From assembly GCF_000710035.2 (NCBI RefSeq), contig NZ_JMJJ01000005.1, positions 372,001-436,000 of the forward strand: a stretch of DNA of 64,000 bases, read 5' to 3'. The position numbers and the translations under genes are program-made. Below are positions 61,389 through 64,000 of this stretch, piece after piece (within the stretch, counting starts at the first letter, position 1; every line of letters begins with the position of its first letter). The notes under the pieces were generated by a model. That model did no database searches, was not told the origin of the DNA, and worked only from the letters and a program-made list of their open reading frames with translations. The stretch is from Pantoea ananatis LMG 2665 (GTDB lineage Bacteria > Pseudomonadota > Gammaproteobacteria > Enterobacterales > Enterobacteriaceae).

Positions 61389-62230
61389 CAGGCCATGGCC
61401 TGCGTGGTCAGACCAAACGCCTGCATCCCTTGCGCTACCCAGACCTCACCGCGCACCATCGTGACGGGCGCATCAACATTCGTGAGGCCCAGGCTCTCCA
61501 GCCAGGGAGCCAGCGGTAAAGCCGCATCCGTATCCATGCGCAAATACTCGCCCTTCATGCCCTGCATCAGCGCAGCCGTCAGCGCCTGCGCAACCGGAAA
61601 ATCTTCTGCAATAACGGGACCAATGACCCAGCCACGGCCAAAACGGCGCAGGCTGGCAAAGCCCTTAAGGCGTTGCTCATCATCCTGCAATATCACGGTC
61701 TGATTGTCGGTAATCAGATGCGCCACCAGCGCCGGGCGGAAAAGCCCGTGGGCGGCCTGGTCCATGTTTACCAGCGCATCCCGGTCGTCAAGGGTGGCGC
61801 TGCGCAACGTCAACCCAGCCGGGATCGCGACCCTGGGCAGCGTCGTCAGGGATGGCGTCTGGTACTGAAGGATCTTACCGCAGGCAACGAAGCCGAGCTT
61901 TTCATACAGGCCTTTCCCCATCTCGGTGGCGTGCAGACGCACATTGTAGCCGGGAACTTTCTCTAACAAGGCCAGCATCAGCTGCTTGCCCAGCCCGCGC
62001 CCCTGATGTGAGTTTGCGACAATGACCAGACCGATGGTGGCGGCTTTGTCGCCCCAGCGCCAGAGAATCGCGCTGCCAATCACTTCACCCTGATCTTCAA
62101 TCACCACGCCTTCGCCAAGCTCAATGCCGATCGCCCAGTCTTCATGGCGGTGCGGCCAGTTTAGCGCCTGGCTCATCGCATAAACCTGCGGAATGTCTTC
62201 GGTCGTCATGCTACGAATATCAAATGTCAT
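61388..62230 (-). CDS. Double GNAT-domain acetyltransferase
   Basis: A 280-residue protein with two GNAT folds in tandem. The N-terminal one (1-130) keeps the acetyl-CoA motif in VANSHQGRGLGKQLMLAL and a following GYNVRLHATEMGKGLYEKLGF (parts RLHATEMGKGLYEKLGF). The C-terminal one (about 145-280) lacks a good CoA loop and may bind substrate. It is coupled to the dehydrogenase (1-bp overlap) and lies 10 bp after the broken oxidoreductase gene. It may acetylate an amine handled by the cluster; the M20 hydrolase could reverse this. Confidence 0.85.
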   Translation of the reverse strand: MTFDIRSMTTEDIPQVYAMSQALNWPHRHEDWAIGIELGEGVVIEDQGEVIGSAILWRWGDKAATIGLVIVANSHQGRGLGKQLMLALLEKVPGYNVRLHATEMGKGLYEKLGFVACGKILQYQTPSLTTLPRVAIPAGLTLRSATLDDRDALVNMDQAAHGLFRPALVAHLITDNQTVILQDDEQRLKGFASLRRFGRGWVIGPVIAEDFPVAQALTAALMQGMKGEYLRMDTDAALPLAPWLESLGLTNVDAPVTMVRGEVWVAQGMQAFGLTTQAMA

Positions 62231-62240
62231 TTTGCTTTCC

Positions 62241-63571
62241 TTACATCATGCCAGGTGCATCAAGTTCGCTGCCGTCAATAAAACGGCTGTAACGATAAGG
62301 GGTGGGATCCACCACCGGCGTCGCGTCCGTCGCCAGTTCAGCGGCGAGGCGGCCCGCGCCGGGGCCAATACCAAAACCGTGTGCGCTGAACCCCGCCGAC
62401 AGCACCAGGCCAGGCAGTTTTGCCACCGTTGAAATAACCGGAATGGCATCCGGCGTACTGTCAATCATTCCCCCCCAGGCCTGGGCGACTTTGAGATTCG
62501 CCAGGGCAGGAAATTCGCGGCGCATGGCGGCCAGTCCGCTTTCCACGACCCAGGCATCGGCAGCCGGATCCAGAATACGCATCCGCTCGAAAGGCGAAAC
62601 GGCATCCAGATCCCAGCGCCCCATCGCCTCAGGGCCGTGAAAGAACGGCTTCACCCCCAGATTCAGGGTAAGATTTTTACGACGACTTTTGAACGTGGGA
62701 TAAAACTGACGCAGATATCGCAAGCCCTGAGCACCGGGCTCCAGCCGTCCACGGCCCGATACGGAAACGGTATAGCTGCCATCCAGCTGCGGCCGACAGG
62801 CAAAGCTTTCGGTATAAAAAGGAACGGCAATGGCCTGCTCGATGGGCTGAGTCCGAAAGGCGGTGCCAATCACATTCCCCAGCGGCAGATCGATGCCGTG
62901 CCGACGGCAAAACATCGAGGTCCATGCACCCGCGGCGCAGATCACGCGGGGGGCTTTGACGACTCCCCGTTCGGTTATTACGCCGCTGACGCGTCCTGCT
63001 GAAATATCCAGCCCGCGCACCGCACATTGCTGAAACACCAGCGCCCCTTTTTTCTGTGCGCCAATCACTATACCCGGCGCGGCCAGTCTGGGCTCTGCTG
63101 CACCGTCGGTGGGGGCCGAAACGCCGCCAGCCAGTTTGTAGTGCTGCCCGGCGTCAGGGCTTTCGCCTGCTGCGCATTTAATATGTCGCTGCGTACGCCG
63201 TACTGTTTGGCCATCTGGCCCCATATATCCCAGGCGGCGATGTCCGCTTCACTGCGGGTGGCGTAAACCAGTCCGCTGCGGCGAAAACCCAGCTCTTCAC
63301 CGGTTTCCACACTGAGTTCTTCCCAGCCTCGTAAGGCTTCAATCACCAGCGGCAGTTCACGTTCATCGCGATTCTGCTGACGGCACCAGCCCCAGTTGCG
63401 ACTGGATTGTTCAGCCCCGACCAGGCCCTTCTCAATCAGCACCACCTTCAGGCCCTGCTTTGCCAGATACCAGGTGGCAGCGGCACCGGCGATACCAGCA
63501 CCAATCACCACCACATCAGCGGCATCCGGGAAGTCCGGGCTGTCCTGTACATAACGAATCGGTGCAGGCAT
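62241..63571 (-). pseudogene. FAD-dependent amine/amino acid oxidoreductase (DAO family), frameshifted
   Basis: The ATG at 63571 (MPAPIRYVQDS) starts a DAO-family oxidase with dinucleotide motif VVVIGAGIAGAAATWYLA and SSRNWGWCRQQNRDERE, but the frame ends in a TAG near 63068. The rest (GGVSAPTDGAAEPRLAAPG, later ICAAGAWTSMFC, AWGGMIDSTPDAIPVI and GLVLSAGFSAHGFGIGPG in parts) is intact in another frame down to 62241. The change of frame lies near 63121-63135, where NWL should be followed by (A)GGVSAPTDG. One base has been lost or gained in a GC-rich stretch. It is either a pseudogene or a sequence error; otherwise length (about 440 residues) is normal for the family. Confidence 0.8.
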
Positions 63572-63660
63572 GACGTCACAACCTCGTCGTGTATTGGGGC
63601 AGAATGACCCTGGTTCAGCTGCCCCAAAATGAGTTTTGCTTGCCAAAATGGCGGTGCCGG

Positions 63661-64000
63661 TTATTCGGCTTTCAGAATCTCTTCATGCTCGTCCAGCCAG
63701 CCCTGACGTAGCTCAGGAACCGCACGTTTCAGGCGTTCGAAATAGAGCTCACTGGTCGGTTGATCGTAGTTACCGCGTGCCAGCTGGGTCACGATAGCAC
63801 CATTGCGCATCACAACGATCTCGTCACACACGGCACGCACGGCGTGCATATCGTGGCTGATAAACATTACCGACAATCCCAGCTCACGGCGCAGTTCACT
63901 GATCAGATCCAGCACCGCCGAGGCCACTACGGTATCGAGCGCCGAGGTCACCTCATCACAGAGAATGACATCCGGTTCTGCCGCCAGGGCACGTGCCAGA
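63661..64000 (-). CDS. Peptide-type ABC transporter ATPase (partial, 5' end beyond right edge)
   Basis: Only the C-terminal 113 or so residues are in the window. They include LARALAAEPDVILCDEVTSALD (parts ARALAAEPDVILC and DEVTSALD), the Walker B region, VMFISHDMHAVRAVCDEIVVMRNG (part FISHDMHAVRAVCD) with the switch His, and a tail SELYFERLKRAVPEL. These features belong to Dpp/Opp/Gsi-type ATPases. The gene reads into the catabolic cluster, 89 bp ahead of the broken oxidoreductase, so it probably belongs to the importer for its substrate. Confidence 0.85.
   Translation of the reverse strand, partial: LARALAAEPDVILCDEVTSALDTVVASAVLDLISELRRELGLSVMFISHDMHAVRAVCDEIVVMRNGAIVTQLARGNYDQPTSELYFERLKRAVPELRQGWLDEHEEILKAE

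Overview
The window looks like chromosomal DNA of an enterobacterium, most probably Erwiniaceae (Pantoea/Erwinia-like). The basis is the order of its type VI secretion (T6SS) genes, the yeeO-amn neighbourhood shared with E. coli, the enterobacterial character of the phn proteins, and moderately high GC broken by AT-rich accessory DNA. The genus is inferred from gene content; no rRNA or other phylogenetic marker is present.

Layout. (1) 1-24233, all on the minus strand: a T6SS-1 type locus. The right-hand core operon reads SH3-like lipoprotein, tssJ, tssK, tssL (OmpA-type), tssM, tagF, tssA, tssB, tssC. hcp follows as its own unit. A variable, AT-rich 'hcp island' (6876-11822) comes next, with a candidate membrane-active effector, a candidate immunity protein, three intact LprI-domain genes plus one broken one, and two paralogous secreted proteins of unknown function. 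The left operon is tagH (FHA), pppA (PP2C phosphatase), an unknown periplasmic protein, tagJ, tssE and tssF (cut by the window edge). tssG, clpV, vgrG, PAAR and ppkA are not in the window. (2) 24234-25354: an AT-rich gap of 1.1 kb. (3) 25355-31110: yeeO-like MATE exporter, amn, a heptad-repeat coiled-coil protein, and an NCS2 purine permease with candidate operator sites. (4) 31558-41152: a sugar locus enclosed by its own two-component genes. The response regulator lies at one end and the hybrid histidine kinase at the other; between them are a PfkB kinase, a class II aldolase, a D-lyxose isomerase and a ribose-type ABC importer.

(5) 41106-52497: a complete phosphonate C-P lyase region, phnFGHIJKLMNP plus phnC-D-E1-E2, without phnO, with a candidate Pho box ahead of phnF. 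(6) 52659-54645: an isochorismatase-fold hydrolase similar to biuret hydrolase with an NCS1 permease, behind a candidate sigma-54 promoter. (7) 55138-57063: a secreted PAP2 acid phosphatase with a C-terminal autotransporter-type beta-strand region and its own candidate Pho box. (8) 57133-64000: an Lrp/AsnC regulator and a minus-strand amine/amino-acid catabolic cluster (peptide-type ABC ATPase, frameshifted FAD oxidoreductase, double GNAT acetyltransferase, hydroxyacid dehydrogenase, M20 amidohydrolase, GabT-like aminotransferase).

The least explained parts are the hcp island, especially the repeated pairing of an unknown secreted protein with an LprI protein, and the sugar locus bracketed by two-component genes. 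All functional calls come from reading protein sequence by eye. No database search was run.
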